Part shown: positions 8,980 through 17,624 of the stretch, one piece after another
Layout of the letters: every line of letters starts with the position of its first letter
How positions within the stretch are numbered: the stretch's first letter is position 1
From: Bacteroidales bacterium
GTDB lineage: Bacteria; Bacteroidota; Bacteroidia; Bacteroidales; DTU049
Length of the DNA stretch: 39,967 nt
Assembly (NCBI GenBank): GCA_016937255.1
Contig: JAFGWG010000187.1
Coordinates: 1-39,967 of the forward strand
Direction: 5' to 3'
Made by a program: the position numbers and the translations under genes
The notes under the pieces: model-generated
What the model was told of the DNA's origin: nothing
Database searches by the model: none
Seen by the model: only the letters and a program-made list of their open reading frames with translations

Positions 8980-8987
8980 CAAAGTTA
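8980..8987 (-). promoter_or_regulatory. Bacteroidota -7 element for the SBBP-protein gene
   Basis: TAACTTTG on the minus strand fits TAnnTTTG exactly and lies about 74 nt upstream of the start codon. A -33 TTTG is not clear; only a T-rich TTTTTTCGA block is near the right distance. It sits in the 158-bp gap between two divergent genes. Confidence 0.4.
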
Positions 8988-9047
8988 CATAAATATTTAA
9001 TCGAAAAAAGAGGAAAAATAATATCCGTTTATCAACGCTGAAAAATG

Positions 9048-9055
9048 TACTTTTG
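9048..9055 (+). promoter_or_regulatory. Bacteroidota -7 element for the Ldh_2-family gene
   Basis: TACTTTTG fits TAnnTTTG exactly. The G is 10 nt from the A of the ATG at 9065, so the leader would be only a few bases long. The -33 region holds a GTTTATC block rather than a clean TTTG. Confidence 0.5.
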
Positions 9056-9064
9056 TAAGAAAAA

Positions 9065-10141
9065 ATGCCTACTAAGTTCACTGTTGAGGAGTTGCACGCC
9101 ATAGTGTACAAAATCTTTCATAAAGCAGGATGCAAGCCCACCGATGCCGATAGTATTGCCGAGGTTTTAATCGCAGCCGAGTTAAGAGGAATTCCTTCAC
9201 ACGGAATTGTGCGCATTAAAGATTATATTGGATTGTATCAGAAAGGCAGAATGAACATGCAACCCGACATCAAAATTGTGCATGAAAGTCCTTCAACAGC
9301 CCTTATTGATGGGGACAATGGTCCGGGAATCGTGGTAGCCAAAGAAGCAATGAAAACAGCTATTGCAAAAGCTTTATCAGCTGGAACCGGCTGGGTTGCG
9401 GTTCGAAACTCAAATCATTTTGGTATTGCAGGATTTTACTCTTTGATGGCAGCGGAAAAAGACATGATAGGAATTGCCAGTACAAATGCAAATGCACTTG
9501 TAGCGCCAACTTTTAGCACAGATAGATTGTTAGGAACCAATCCTATAGCCTTTGCCATACCTGGAAAAGAAGAAAAACCTTTTGTAGCTGATTTTGCCAC
9601 TACTCCAATTGCAAGAGGGAAACTTGAGATCATGGAAAAACAAGGAAAATCTGCTCCCGAAGGTTTCATTCAGGACGAAACAGGAAAATCGAGTACAGAT
9701 CCTTCCATATTAAAACGAGGAGGTGCAATTTTACCTCTGGGTGGAGATTATGAGCATGCCTCGTATAAAGGATATTGCATGGGTGCAATGGTTGATATTT
9801 TATCGGCTGTATTGCCAGGTGCCAATTTCGGACCTTTTGTTCCCCCGCAGGTAGCTTATTTAGAGCCAAAATCAGAAAGTCCCGGAAAAGGATTGGGACA
9901 TTTCTTTGGGGCAATGCGCCTTGATGCATTCAGACCTGCCGAAGAGGTAAAAACCTATTTAGATCAATGGATTCGAACATTCAGAAATGCCAATAGTATT
10001 GACGAAAAGAATAAAGTTCGCATTCCAGGAGAGCCAGAATATGAAAAAGAAGAGAAAATACGTGAAAGTGGAATTGAAATCATTCCCCAAGTATGGGAGG
10101 AATTGCTAAAAACAGCGCATTCGCTAGATCTTAAATTATAG
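9065..10141 (+). CDS. Malate/L-lactate/ureidoglycolate dehydrogenase family (Ldh_2) oxidoreductase
   Basis: This 358-residue NAD(P)-dependent enzyme belongs to the Ldh_2 family, whose fold is unrelated to classical lactate/malate dehydrogenases. Family marks are AAELRGIPSHGIVRI (about residues 37-51, substrate Arg and Ser-His-Gly), RNSNHFGIAGFYS (catalytic-region His118), LLGTNPIAFAIP and YKGYCMGAMVDILSAVLPGA. It oxidises a 2-hydroxy acid (malate, lactate, sulfolactate or a relative) in the cytoplasm; the exact substrate cannot be decided here. It stands alone on the plus strand, divergent from the SBBP protein and separated by 83 bp and a second promoter from grpE. Length is typical. The start is fixed by the promoter just upstream and by the absence of another early Met. 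Confidence 0.9.
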   Translation: MPTKFTVEELHAIVYKIFHKAGCKPTDADSIAEVLIAAELRGIPSHGIVRIKDYIGLYQKGRMNMQPDIKIVHESPSTALIDGDNGPGIVVAKEAMKTAIAKALSAGTGWVAVRNSNHFGIAGFYSLMAAEKDMIGIASTNANALVAPTFSTDRLLGTNPIAFAIPGKEEKPFVADFATTPIARGKLEIMEKQGKSAPEGFIQDETGKSSTDPSILKRGGAILPLGGDYEHASYKGYCMGAMVDILSAVLPGANFGPFVPPQVAYLEPKSESPGKGLGHFFGAMRLDAFRPAEEVKTYLDQWIRTFRNANSIDEKNKVRIPGEPEYEKEEKIRESGIEIIPQVWEELLKTAHSLDLKL

Positions 10142-10181
10142 TAAACCAGCATAGCTGACAAAACGTCGCATGGCAGTGCAC

Positions 10182-10198
10182 TGGCAGGATTTTTGACA
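10182..10198 (+). promoter_or_regulatory. Sigma-54-like -24/-12 promoter ahead of grpE-dnaJ
   Basis: TGGCAGGATTTTTGAC resembles the sigma-54 consensus TGGCAC-N5-TTGC. GG at 10183-10184 and the G at 10195 have the required -24/-12 spacing; the -12 dinucleotide is GA instead of GC. The predicted start near 10208 is 17 nt before the grpE ATG. Just upstream are the perfect palindrome CAGTGCACTG (10174-10183) and the words TGACAAAACGTC and TGGCA, which could be activator sites. Confidence 0.4.
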
Positions 10199-10224
10199 TT
10201 GGTGCGATTGGAAAATTGCAAGCT

Positions 10225-10824
10225 ATGAGTAAACGAAAAGAGAAGAAAAAAATGAAAGAAAAAGAGCACGCAGTTGAAAATAAGGAAACAACTGAAAATA
10301 AAGAGATTAACGAAGAAATCATTCAGAGTGAACTGATTGAAAACGAGGAAAAAGATATTGAATGTCCCGATGCTGTAACCGACACACTTGAAAGTTTGCA
10401 AATTCAAAATTCAGAATTGCAGGACAAATATGTCAGGTTAATGGCCGAATTCGAGAACTTCAAAAAGCGTACACGTCAGGAAAGACTAGATTTGATAGAT
10501 ACTGCTGCCTCGAACATGATTATCAGCTTATTGCCCATCATTGATGATATGCAACGCGGATTAGAATCAACAGAGGAAATAGAAGACGTAAAGATTGTGA
10601 AAGAAGGATTCGAGCTGATATACAACAAATTACATGGTATTTTGAAGCAAAAAGGACTTGAAGCCATGGACTGCAAAGGCAAGGAGTTTGACACCGATTA
10701 CCATGAAGCCCTTACCATGGTAGAGAATAAAAAAATGAAAGGTAAAGTAGTGGAAGAAATAGAAAAAGGGTACACTTTAAAGGGAAAAGTAATACGCTTT
10801 GCCAAAGTTATAGTAGGAAATTAA
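10225..10824 (+). CDS. grpE: Nucleotide exchange factor GrpE
   Basis: The protein (199 residues) releases ADP from DnaK in the Hsp70 chaperone cycle. The N-terminal 60 residues are a very charged Lys/Glu stretch and a long dimerising coiled coil. This leads into the GrpE core: [20 protein letters not shown], then [14 protein letters not shown], a helical pair, and a C-terminal beta wing with [12 protein letters not shown] and [13 protein letters not shown] chose ATG at 10225; an in-frame TTG 9 bp earlier is less likely. dnaJ follows after 10 bp, so the two are one transcript. dnaK is not in the window. Confidence 0.96.
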   Translation: MSKRKEKKKMKEKEHAVENKETTENKEINEEIIQSELIENEEKDIECPDAVTDTLESLQIQNSELQDKYVRLMAEFENFKKRTRQERLDLIDTAASNMIISLLPIIDDMQRGLESTEEIEDVKIVKEGFELIYNKLHGILKQKGLEAMDCKGKEFDTDYHEALTMVENKKMKGKVVEEIEKGYTLKGKVIRFAKVIVGN

Positions 10825-10834
10825 TTTCAAGCAG

Positions 10835-11986
10835 GTGAGTAAAAGAGATTATTACGAAATATTAGGTGTTAGCAAGGATGCCAGTGAAAGTGAGCTAAAA
10901 AAAGCTTATCGAAAGAAGGCCATTGAATATCATCCTGACAAAAACCCTGATAATGCAGAAGCCGAAGAAAAGTTTAAGGAAGCAGCTGAAGCATACGAAG
11001 TTTTGAGCAATCCACAAAAGCGCAGTCGCTACGACCAATTTGGGCATGCAGGAATGAGCGGTGCTGCCGGCGGTGGTTTTGGTGGTGGAATGTCAATGGA
11101 TGATATTTTCAGCAATTTTGGCGATATTTTTGGCGATTTTTTCGGCGGAGGTTTTGGAGGATTTGGTGGACGCACCCAATCAAGACAAAGGGTAGTGCGT
11201 GGTTCAAATTTGCGTATCAGAGTGAAACTCAACCTTGAAGAAGTTGCTAATGGCGTAGAAAAGAAAATCAAAGTTAACAAACAGGTTCATTGTGATACTT
11301 GTGGTGGAAGCGGAGCTAAAGATGCCAGTAAAATGGGGACATGCCAAACCTGTAATGGTAGTGGCCGTGTAACTCGTATCAGCAATACGTTTCTTGGTCA
11401 AATGCAAACCGCATCTACCTGCCCCCGGTGTAATGGTGAAGGTAAAGTTATTACCGACCGTTGTACTACATGTAGTGGTAGCGGGCTCACCAAAGGAGAA
11501 GAAATTATTTCCATAAAAATTCCTGCAGGTGTTGAGCATGGAATGCAACTCAGTCTGTCAGGAAAAGGGAATGAAGCTCCTCGTGGAGGTGTTCCTGGCG
11601 ATTTAATCGTTCTGATTGAAGAAAATGAGCATGATATATTTAAACGAGACGGAATAAATATCCTTTATGAACACAGCATCTCTTATACCGAAGCGGTATT
11701 GGGAACAACCGTTGAAATTCCAACACTAGGTGGCAAAGCAAGAATTAAAATTCCTTCAGGCACGCAAGCCGGTAAATTATTCCGCCTTCGTGGGAAAGGA
11801 ATTCCTGAAGTAAACGGATATGGTAAAGGCGATTTAATCGTTAGTGTAAATATTTGGGTACCCTCAAGCGTTACCAAAGAGGAGAAGAAACTATTGGAGG
11901 AGCTAAAAACACAGAAGAATTTCATTCCCGATCAAGACAAAAAAAGCAAATCATTTTTCGATCGCATGAGAGAATATTTTGAATAA
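10835..11986 (+). CDS. dnaJ: Chaperone protein DnaJ
   Basis: This is a complete type I DnaJ of 383 residues, the co-chaperone that stimulates DnaK ATPase and holds unfolded clients. The J domain (1-66) has HPD at 33-35. The Gly/Phe region (about 70-125) is long and rich in GGGFGG. Four zinc-finger repeats CxxCxGxG follow: [24 protein letters not shown] and CTTCSGSG. The C-terminal substrate domains have GDLIVLIEE and LRGKGIPE. The start is GTG, 10 bp after the grpE stop; the sequence [12 protein letters not shown] fits all DnaJ N-termini and no ATG fits as well. An ABC transporter pair follows on the same strand. Confidence 0.98.
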   Translation: MSKRDYYEILGVSKDASESELKKAYRKKAIEYHPDKNPDNAEAEEKFKEAAEAYEVLSNPQKRSRYDQFGHAGMSGAAGGGFGGGMSMDDIFSNFGDIFGDFFGGGFGGFGGRTQSRQRVVRGSNLRIRVKLNLEEVANGVEKKIKVNKQVHCDTCGGSGAKDASKMGTCQTCNGSGRVTRISNTFLGQMQTASTCPRCNGEGKVITDRCTTCSGSGLTKGEEIISIKIPAGVEHGMQLSLSGKGNEAPRGGVPGDLIVLIEENEHDIFKRDGINILYEHSISYTEAVLGTTVEIPTLGGKARIKIPSGTQAGKLFRLRGKGIPEVNGYGKGDLIVSVNIWVPSSVTKEEKKLLEELKTQKNFIPDQDKKSKSFFDRMREYFE

Positions 11987-11996
11987 GACACAACAC

Positions 11997-12923
11997 ATGA
12001 ACTTTTTTGAAGCAGAAAACATAACAAAGCACTATGCTGGTCACACCGCTCTTGATGGTGTAAGTATTGAGGTTAAAGAGCAAAGTATTTTTGGATTACT
12101 TGGTCCTAATGGTGCCGGAAAAACTACGTTTATTCGAATTATCAATCAGATTATCGGACCTGATCAAGGTGAAATTCGCATTCGTGGAGAAAAACTTCAT
12201 CCTAATCATATTGCAAATATAGGATACTTACCTGAAGAAAGAGGCTTGTACAAAAAAATGAAAGTTGGTGAACAAGCGATGTATCTTGCCAGGCTAAAAG
12301 GATTGAGTAAAATAGATGCTCATCTAAGACTAAAAGAATGGTTTCAAAAATTTGAAATTGAAAACTGGTGGAATAAAAAAGTTGAAGAACTTTCTAAAGG
12401 CATGGCGCAAAAAGTACAATTCATTGTAACGGTAGTACATGAGCCATCGCTCCTTATTTTTGATGAACCATTTAGTGGCTTCGATCCTATCAATGCTGAA
12501 TTATTAAAACAAGAAATATTACAACTCAGTAAGAAAGGATCTACAATACTATTTTCTACGCATAATATGTCTTCAGTTGAAGAACTTTGCGATAATATTG
12601 CTCTTATCAATCAGGCCAAAGTGATTCTCAAAGGGGAAATGAACAGTATTAAACAGGAGTATAAGACAAATTCTTATCAGCTTAAAATCAGAGATTTGCA
12701 AAAAGAAATTACAGAAATTCTTCCAGAAAACTTCAATATTAAAAAGCTATCAGACATCAATGATTGCAACTCATTTAAGGTTGATCTCCCTGATAATGTA
12801 AGTTCTAACGAATTACTTCAAAAAGTGATGCCTCATGGTCAAATCTCTTCTTTCGAGGAGATTTTACCCACCATGAACGAAATTTTTATTAGGAAAGTTA
12901 CTGAAGCTGGGCACGCAAAATAA
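11997..12923 (+). CDS. ABC transporter ATP-binding protein (NatA/DrrA-like)
   Basis: This 308-residue ATPase powers an ABC-2 type export or Na+-efflux permease encoded next to it. Walker A is GPNGAGKTT, the signature is LSKGMAQKV (variant of LSGGQ), Walker B is LLIFDEPFSGFDP, and the switch His lies in STHNMSS. A C-terminal 70-residue extension (DLQKEITEILPENF...) follows, as in several NatA-like proteins. I use ATG at 11997, 10 bp after dnaJ; an in-frame TTG upstream would overlap dnaJ. The permease begins 6 bp downstream. The substrate is unknown; this family exports Na+, drugs or lipids. Confidence 0.92.
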   Translation: MNFFEAENITKHYAGHTALDGVSIEVKEQSIFGLLGPNGAGKTTFIRIINQIIGPDQGEIRIRGEKLHPNHIANIGYLPEERGLYKKMKVGEQAMYLARLKGLSKIDAHLRLKEWFQKFEIENWWNKKVEELSKGMAQKVQFIVTVVHEPSLLIFDEPFSGFDPINAELLKQEILQLSKKGSTILFSTHNMSSVEELCDNIALINQAKVILKGEMNSIKQEYKTNSYQLKIRDLQKEITEILPENFNIKKLSDINDCNSFKVDLPDNVSSNELLQKVMPHGQISSFEEILPTMNEIFIRKVTEAGHAK

Positions 12924-12929
12924 AATACT

Positions 12930-14264
12930 ATGAACAAGATTTTTATCATTATACGCAGAGAATATCTATCTAGGGTTAAGAAAAGATCTTTTATCATAAT
13001 GACTATTCTTGGTCCTATACTCATGGCTGCACTTTTTGTAGTACCAGTTTATCTTGCCAATATTAGTGATCGTGAATTAAAAGTTGCTGTTCTTGATGAA
13101 ACGGGTCTTTTCTACAATGAATTTAAGGGCAATGAGAAAATCCATTACGAAAACCTATACATGGATTATGTATCAGCGCTCGATCAATTTGAGGAATTGG
13201 GCTACGATGCCCTACTCCATATTCCCGAATCATCGCTCAATAACCCTAATGCTATTAAACTACTATCTACTAGCAATGTAGGGCTCAATCTTGTCAACGA
13301 CATGGAGTCGGTCATTCAGAAAAAACTTGAAGCTCACCGACTGGCTCTATCGGGTATCGATAAAAAAGTTCTTGAAGACATAGAAGTTAACGTCAAAATT
13401 AACACATTTATCTGGCAAGAAGGGGAAGAAAAGCAGAATTACTCTGAAATCAGTTATGCTTTAGGTCTTATCAGCGGTCTGCTCATTTACATTTTCATTT
13501 TCCTCTATGGTGCACAGGTAATGAGAGGGGTAATTGAAGAAAAAACCTCCCGCATCGTTGAAGTAATTGTTAGTTCTGTAAAGCCTTTCCAGTTGATGAT
13601 GGGGAAAATAGTGGGCATTGCATTTGTTGGTCTCACCCAGTTTATTCTTTGGGTTCTTCTTACGGGGGTAATTGTATTAACATTTCAAGAAATAAACCCT
13701 GATTTATTTAAGTATAAATCGCCAGATACCCATATCATTGATAATAAAGGTCTTACACCTAGTGAGATAGCCAATCAACAAGATAGCATTGATTTCTCTC
13801 AGGATAAAGCCAATAACTTATTGGAGGGTATTCGTCAAATTCAGTTTGGTACCATCTTACTAATGTTTCTTTTCTACTTTATAGGAGGATACCTACTTTA
13901 TGCATCACTATTTGCGGCTATTGGATCGGCGGTAGACAATGAAACGGATACGCAACAGTTTATGTTGCCGGTCACCATACCACTTATTCTGGCCATTGTA
14001 AGTCTGCAATTTGTCCTCAATAATCCCGATGGACCAGTTGCCTTCTGGATGTCGATGATTCCATTCACGTCGCCAATTGTGATGATGGCTAGAATCCCTT
14101 TCAACCCTCCTGTAGCTCTTTGGGAAATTGGACTTTCCTTCGGCATGCTTATAATTGGCTTCGTTTTTACAACATGGTTGGCCTCAAAAATATACAGAAC
14201 AGGTATTTTGATGTATGGAAAAAAAGCCAGCTTCAGAGAATTGTTTAAATGGCTTAGATTTTAA
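12930..14264 (+). CDS. ABC-2 type permease (NatB-like)
   Basis: The 444-residue membrane protein pairs with the ATPase just upstream. It has one N-terminal helix (about 20-42, IMTILGPILMAALFVVPVYLA), a roughly 130-residue extracytoplasmic domain, then five or six helices in the C-terminal half. EEKTSRIVEVIVSSVKPFQLMMGKIVG is the coupling-helix motif of the NatB/ABC-2 family and contacts the ATPase. A second periplasmic loop (about 250-295) is rich in Asp and Asn. The pair is cotranscribed with grpE-dnaJ by spacing (6-10 bp), which suggests but does not prove a stress-linked role. The alkD-like gene begins 1 bp after its stop. Confidence 0.9.
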   Translation: MNKIFIIIRREYLSRVKKRSFIIMTILGPILMAALFVVPVYLANISDRELKVAVLDETGLFYNEFKGNEKIHYENLYMDYVSALDQFEELGYDALLHIPESSLNNPNAIKLLSTSNVGLNLVNDMESVIQKKLEAHRLALSGIDKKVLEDIEVNVKINTFIWQEGEEKQNYSEISYALGLISGLLIYIFIFLYGAQVMRGVIEEKTSRIVEVIVSSVKPFQLMMGKIVGIAFVGLTQFILWVLLTGVIVLTFQEINPDLFKYKSPDTHIIDNKGLTPSEIANQQDSIDFSQDKANNLLEGIRQIQFGTILLMFLFYFIGGYLLYASLFAAIGSAVDNETDTQQFMLPVTIPLILAIVSLQFVLNNPDGPVAFWMSMIPFTSPIVMMARIPFNPPVALWEIGLSFGMLIIGFVFTTWLASKIYRTGILMYGKKASFRELFKWLRF

Positions 14265-14265
14265 C

Positions 14266-14949
14266 ATGAAGAAATACGTTCAGGCTCTTGAATCGCATTA
14301 TTTGAAACAATCCAATCCTAAAAAAGCATTTTGGATGAAAAAATATATGCGCAATCAGTTCGATTATATCGGTTTGGCTTCTCCTATTAGAAATGAACTT
14401 AAAACTGAATTTATTAAAGCAAATAGCAAACCTGGCATTGAAGATATTGAGGAGTTTATTTCACTCTGTTGGCAGAGTCCGTATCGAGAGATGCAGTACA
14501 CGGGGATGGAGTTAACATATTCACTTCGCAAGCAATTTCCAAAAGAAATCATTGATGTATTTGAAGAGCTCATCACTCAAAAGAGTTGGTGGGACACAAT
14601 TGATCATATTGCCCCATCGCTTGCAGGTTCATATTTTCTAAAATACCCTGAAGCCAAAATCAAATATGCTGCAAAATGGATGAGTAGCGAGAATCTTTGG
14701 CTAAAAAGGTCTTCAATAATCTTCCAGTTGAAATATAAAAACGAAACCGATACTGATTTTTTATTTCACGCTTGTAAATCTCTTAGTGGAGAAAAGGATT
14801 TTTTTATTCGCAAAGCGATAGGCTGGGCTTTGAGACAATACAGCAAATACGATGCAAATGCTGTAATTTCATTTGTAAAGAACAATGAATTGTCGGCATT
14901 GAGTAAAAAAGAAGCTTTAAAGTGGCTTGAAAATAGGAAAAAGGTCTAG
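14266..14949 (+). CDS. DNA alkylation repair enzyme, AlkD-like HEAT-repeat glycosylase
   Basis: The 227-residue all-helical protein belongs to the AlkD family, which removes bulky cationic 3- and 7-alkylpurines without base flipping. The AlkD active-site words are present: KSWWDTIDHIAPSL (Trp and catalytic Asp), WLKRSSIIFQLKYK (Arg) and FIRKAIGWALRQYSK (Trp). I start at ATG 14266, 1 bp after the permease stop; the reading frame runs further upstream but overlaps the permease. It is the last gene of the plus-strand run. Its stop TAG lies inside the palindrome CTAG, which also gives the stop of the convergent gene on the other strand. Confidence 0.9.
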   Translation: MKKYVQALESHYLKQSNPKKAFWMKKYMRNQFDYIGLASPIRNELKTEFIKANSKPGIEDIEEFISLCWQSPYREMQYTGMELTYSLRKQFPKEIIDVFEELITQKSWWDTIDHIAPSLAGSYFLKYPEAKIKYAAKWMSSENLWLKRSSIIFQLKYKNETDTDFLFHACKSLSGEKDFFIRKAIGWALRQYSKYDANAVISFVKNNELSALSKKEALKWLENRKKV

Positions 14950-15686
14950 AGGTCGTCAAGGAAGTCTTCATCTTCTTCTAGTTCTTCTCCTTTATAAAAA
15001 TTCTTGTTTTCAGTAAGTTTGCCTTCATCATTGTAGAATTTCCACTCACCAATTCTAACATAATCGCCCAGTGAAGCATTCATTTGACGCAAGCCTTCAC
15101 TTTTTATATTGCCATTCCGATAATACTCTTTTGATGTATAAATTCTTTCTTTTTCATCGACCAGCTCAAGAATATTCTGAGGATTACCATTCATATAATA
15201 GAAATTATACTTGATATAGAATTCCAACTTTTTATCGTACTCCTCAATAAATTCAATATTACCATTGGGATAATAATCTTCCCATTTTATAGGACTTTTC
15301 TTTCTATACTCCACTCGAGACCGCAGGGTTCCATCTTTATAATACACTGTTAATAAAGCACTTCCTGTTCCGATCAACTTAAAATTACGTTCAACTTGCT
15401 CATTATCATAATAGTTCTCATAGCCATTAATCAAACGTCCACCTTCGTAATAGCCTTTATGCTTCAATGCACCATTTTCATAATAATCTTTTATAATACC
15501 GCTGCAAGGTCTTTTATCGCATCTTCTAACGCTATCTCCTTCAGTAAAAGAGTTAAAACGCTCATAATATAACATTGGCTCGTCTACATCCTGGGTAACA
15601 TTTTCAAGATCATCGAACCAGTCATCACCCTGGGCAAAAGACAGGCTGACAAGAAACATCAATAATATACTTAGTGTTACTTTCAT
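14946..15686 (-). CDS. Exported MORN-like/YwqK-type repeat protein
   Basis: The protein (246 residues) has a signal peptide ending near SFAQ. It then carries a short acidic stretch and about seven repeats of the form YYxNGxxxxxGxYExG (for example DYYENGALKHKGYYEGGR, DYYPNGNIEFIEEY, EYYRNGNIKSEG). These are the MORN-variant repeats of YwqK-like antitoxin-family proteins, common as exported proteins of unknown role in Bacteroidota. The C-terminus is very acidic (EELEEDEDFLDDL). I start at ATG 15686, 4 bp after the pyrF stop; the frame extends 6 codons further into pyrF. No toxin gene is adjacent. The function is unknown. It is the last gene of the purM-prfA-pyrF run. Confidence 0.8.
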   Translation of the reverse strand: MKVTLSILLMFLVSLSFAQGDDWFDDLENVTQDVDEPMLYYERFNSFTEGDSVRRCDKRPCSGIIKDYYENGALKHKGYYEGGRLINGYENYYDNEQVERNFKLIGTGSALLTVYYKDGTLRSRVEYRKKSPIKWEDYYPNGNIEFIEEYDKKLEFYIKYNFYYMNGNPQNILELVDEKERIYTSKEYYRNGNIKSEGLRQMNASLGDYVRIGEWKFYNDEGKLTENKNFYKGEELEEDEDFLDDL

Positions 15687-15690
15687 AGTT

Positions 15691-16539
15691 TTACTTATGG
15701 GCACTAATAAATGAACTCATTGCATTTTGAAGTTTCTTTGCTTCCGCCGCAGCAGCTTCCGCAAAATCTTCTTCTCCTTTTGCAAATATAATAGATCTCG
15801 ATGCATTAATCAAGATTCCACCGAAATTATTCCATCCTAAATGTAAAACTTCTTTCAGGTTTCCGCCTTGAGCGCCAACTCCAGGGATTAATAAAAAATG
15901 TTCAGGTACAATTTCACGCACTTTTATTAACATATCTGAACGAGTGGCTCCAATCACATACATGGTATTTTCATCACTTCCCCACTCTGATGATACCCTG
16001 AGTACTTTTTCAAAAAGCTTTTCATCCGTTTCTTTGCAAGTACTTAACTGAAAATCATCAGCTCCGGGATTGCTGGTAAGCGCCAGAATAATAACCCATT
16101 TACCTTCAAATGCAAGGAAAGGACTCACAGAGTCAATACCCATGTAAGGCGCAACCGTTACCGCATCAAAATTAAAACCTGATTGTTCTTGATCAAAAAA
16201 TGCTTTTGCATATTGCCCGCTTGTATTTCCAATATCTCCGCGCTTTGCATCGGCAATTAAAAAAACTTCTTCCTTCTTCGACTCAATATACTGCATTGTT
16301 TTCTGCAAACTGATCCATCCGGAAACACCTCTCGATTCATAGAAAGCCAAATTAGGCTTAAAAGCCACAGTATAGGGCAAAACGGCATCAATAATCTGTT
16401 TATTATACTCAAAAACAATATCCTCGTCTGCGTATTTATCTTTAAAAAACGATGGAATTTTGCTGATATCTGTATCCAAACCAACGCACAAAACCGATTT
16501 TTTGCGCAGTATTAAATCTCTGAGTTCTTCTTTATTCAT
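15691..16539 (-). CDS. pyrF: Orotidine 5'-phosphate decarboxylase (long PyrF type)
   Basis: The 282-residue enzyme decarboxylates OMP to UMP, the last step of pyrimidine synthesis. The catalytic motif is DAKRGDIGNTS with the essential Asp-Lys-Asp array. VGLDTDISKIP at the N-terminus and VAPYMGIDSVSPFL fit the type 2 subfamily, which is longer than E. coli PyrF. VIGATRSD and LIPGVGAQGG are the phosphate-binding loops. It lies 9 bp after prfA and 4 bp before the MORN-like gene. Confidence 0.95.
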   Translation of the reverse strand: MNKEELRDLILRKKSVLCVGLDTDISKIPSFFKDKYADEDIVFEYNKQIIDAVLPYTVAFKPNLAFYESRGVSGWISLQKTMQYIESKKEEVFLIADAKRGDIGNTSGQYAKAFFDQEQSGFNFDAVTVAPYMGIDSVSPFLAFEGKWVIILALTSNPGADDFQLSTCKETDEKLFEKVLRVSSEWGSDENTMYVIGATRSDMLIKVREIVPEHFLLIPGVGAQGGNLKEVLHLGWNNFGGILINASRSIIFAKGEEDFAEAAAAEAKKLQNAMSSFISAHK

Positions 16540-16548
16540 ATCATTTTT

Positions 16549-17619
16549 TTAATCAACACCTTCTTTCATTCTTTCAGCGTTTTCAGCCACCTGAAGTGCT
16601 TCAATTACAGGCAGTAAGTCGCCATTTAAAACATTGGTCATATTGTGTATTGTGAGACCGATACGGTGATCGGTAATCCGATTTTGCGGATAATTATACG
16701 TTCTGATTTTAGCAGAACGATCTCCACTAGCAACCATGGTTTTACGTTTACTTGAAACTGCATCGAGATACTTCTGATGCTCAATTTCAAAAATACGACT
16801 ACGCAATACTTTCAAAGCCTTTTCATGATTTTTAATTTGGCTTCGCTCATCCTGACAGGTTACTACAATACCTGTTGGCACGTGGGTTAAACGAACAGCA
16901 GAGTACGTTGTGTTTACTGATTGACCTCCAGCCCCTGAGGAGCAATAGGTATCTTTTCGGATATCACTATCCTTAATTTCTACATCTACTTCATCTGCTT
17001 CAGGCAATACCACAACTGATGCAGCAGAAGTATGAATTCGACCCTGCGCTTCTGTTTCAGGAACCCGTTGCACACGATGCACACCAGATTCAAATTTCAG
17101 GATGCCATAGGCGGAATCTCCCTTCACATTTAGAATAATTTCCTTATACCCACCCATAGTACCTTCAGTGAAATCAACTGTTTCCACTTTCCATTTCTGC
17201 AATTCACAAAAACGAATATACATGCGGTATAAATCTCCGGCAAAAAGGCTGGCTTCATCACCACCAGTTCCGGCTCTCACTTCAACTATAGCATTCTTTC
17301 TATCCTGAGGATCAGAGGGAAGAAGCAATATTCTAATCTCCTCCTCCAACTTATCTTTATTATCATTCAACTCCTCCAGCTCCATTTTTGCCATTTCACG
17401 AAACTCATCATCCTTCTCATTCTGAAGTATTGATTTTGCATTTTCGATATTACTAAGTATATTGGAGTATTCGTGATAAGCATCTACAACAGGCTGTAAT
17501 TCTTTATAATCCTTATTCAATTTTACATACTGCTTCATATCATCCATGAGATCAGGATCCTGAAGTTTCAGTTCTATTTCTTCGTGTTTTTCGGCAATTA
17601 GCCTCAATTTGTCAATCAT
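16549..17619 (-). CDS. prfA: Peptide chain release factor 1 (RF1)
   Basis: The 356-residue factor ends translation at UAA and UAG. GGQ is present in SSGAGGQSVNTTYSAVRLTH, placing the peptidyl-tRNA hydrolysis loop in domain 3. The codon-reading region reads RVPETEAQGRIHTS, so the P-x-T tripeptide is PET where E. coli has PAT; this still marks RF1 rather than RF2 (SPF). Domain 1 (about 1-100) is a helical bundle. No programmed frameshift is needed. It sits between purM (5 bp) and pyrF (9 bp), a grouping of nucleotide-synthesis and translation genes. Confidence 0.97.
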   Translation of the reverse strand: MIDKLRLIAEKHEEIELKLQDPDLMDDMKQYVKLNKDYKELQPVVDAYHEYSNILSNIENAKSILQNEKDDEFREMAKMELEELNDNKDKLEEEIRILLLPSDPQDRKNAIVEVRAGTGGDEASLFAGDLYRMYIRFCELQKWKVETVDFTEGTMGGYKEIILNVKGDSAYGILKFESGVHRVQRVPETEAQGRIHTSAASVVVLPEADEVDVEIKDSDIRKDTYCSSGAGGQSVNTTYSAVRLTHVPTGIVVTCQDERSQIKNHEKALKVLRSRIFEIEHQKYLDAVSSKRKTMVASGDRSAKIRTYNYPQNRITDHRIGLTIHNMTNVLNGDLLPVIEALQVAENAERMKEGVD

Positions 17620-17624
17620 AATTC

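Noticed and set aside
9964-10407. A 147-codon minus-strand frame over the Ldh_2/grpE junction
   Set aside because: It is the Phe/Ser-rich shadow of the Lys/Glu-rich grpE start and covers the sigma-54-like site.
14946-15686. Toxin-antitoxin reading of the YwqK-like repeats
   Set aside because: The protein has a signal peptide and no adjacent toxin; the repeat type alone does not make it an antitoxin.
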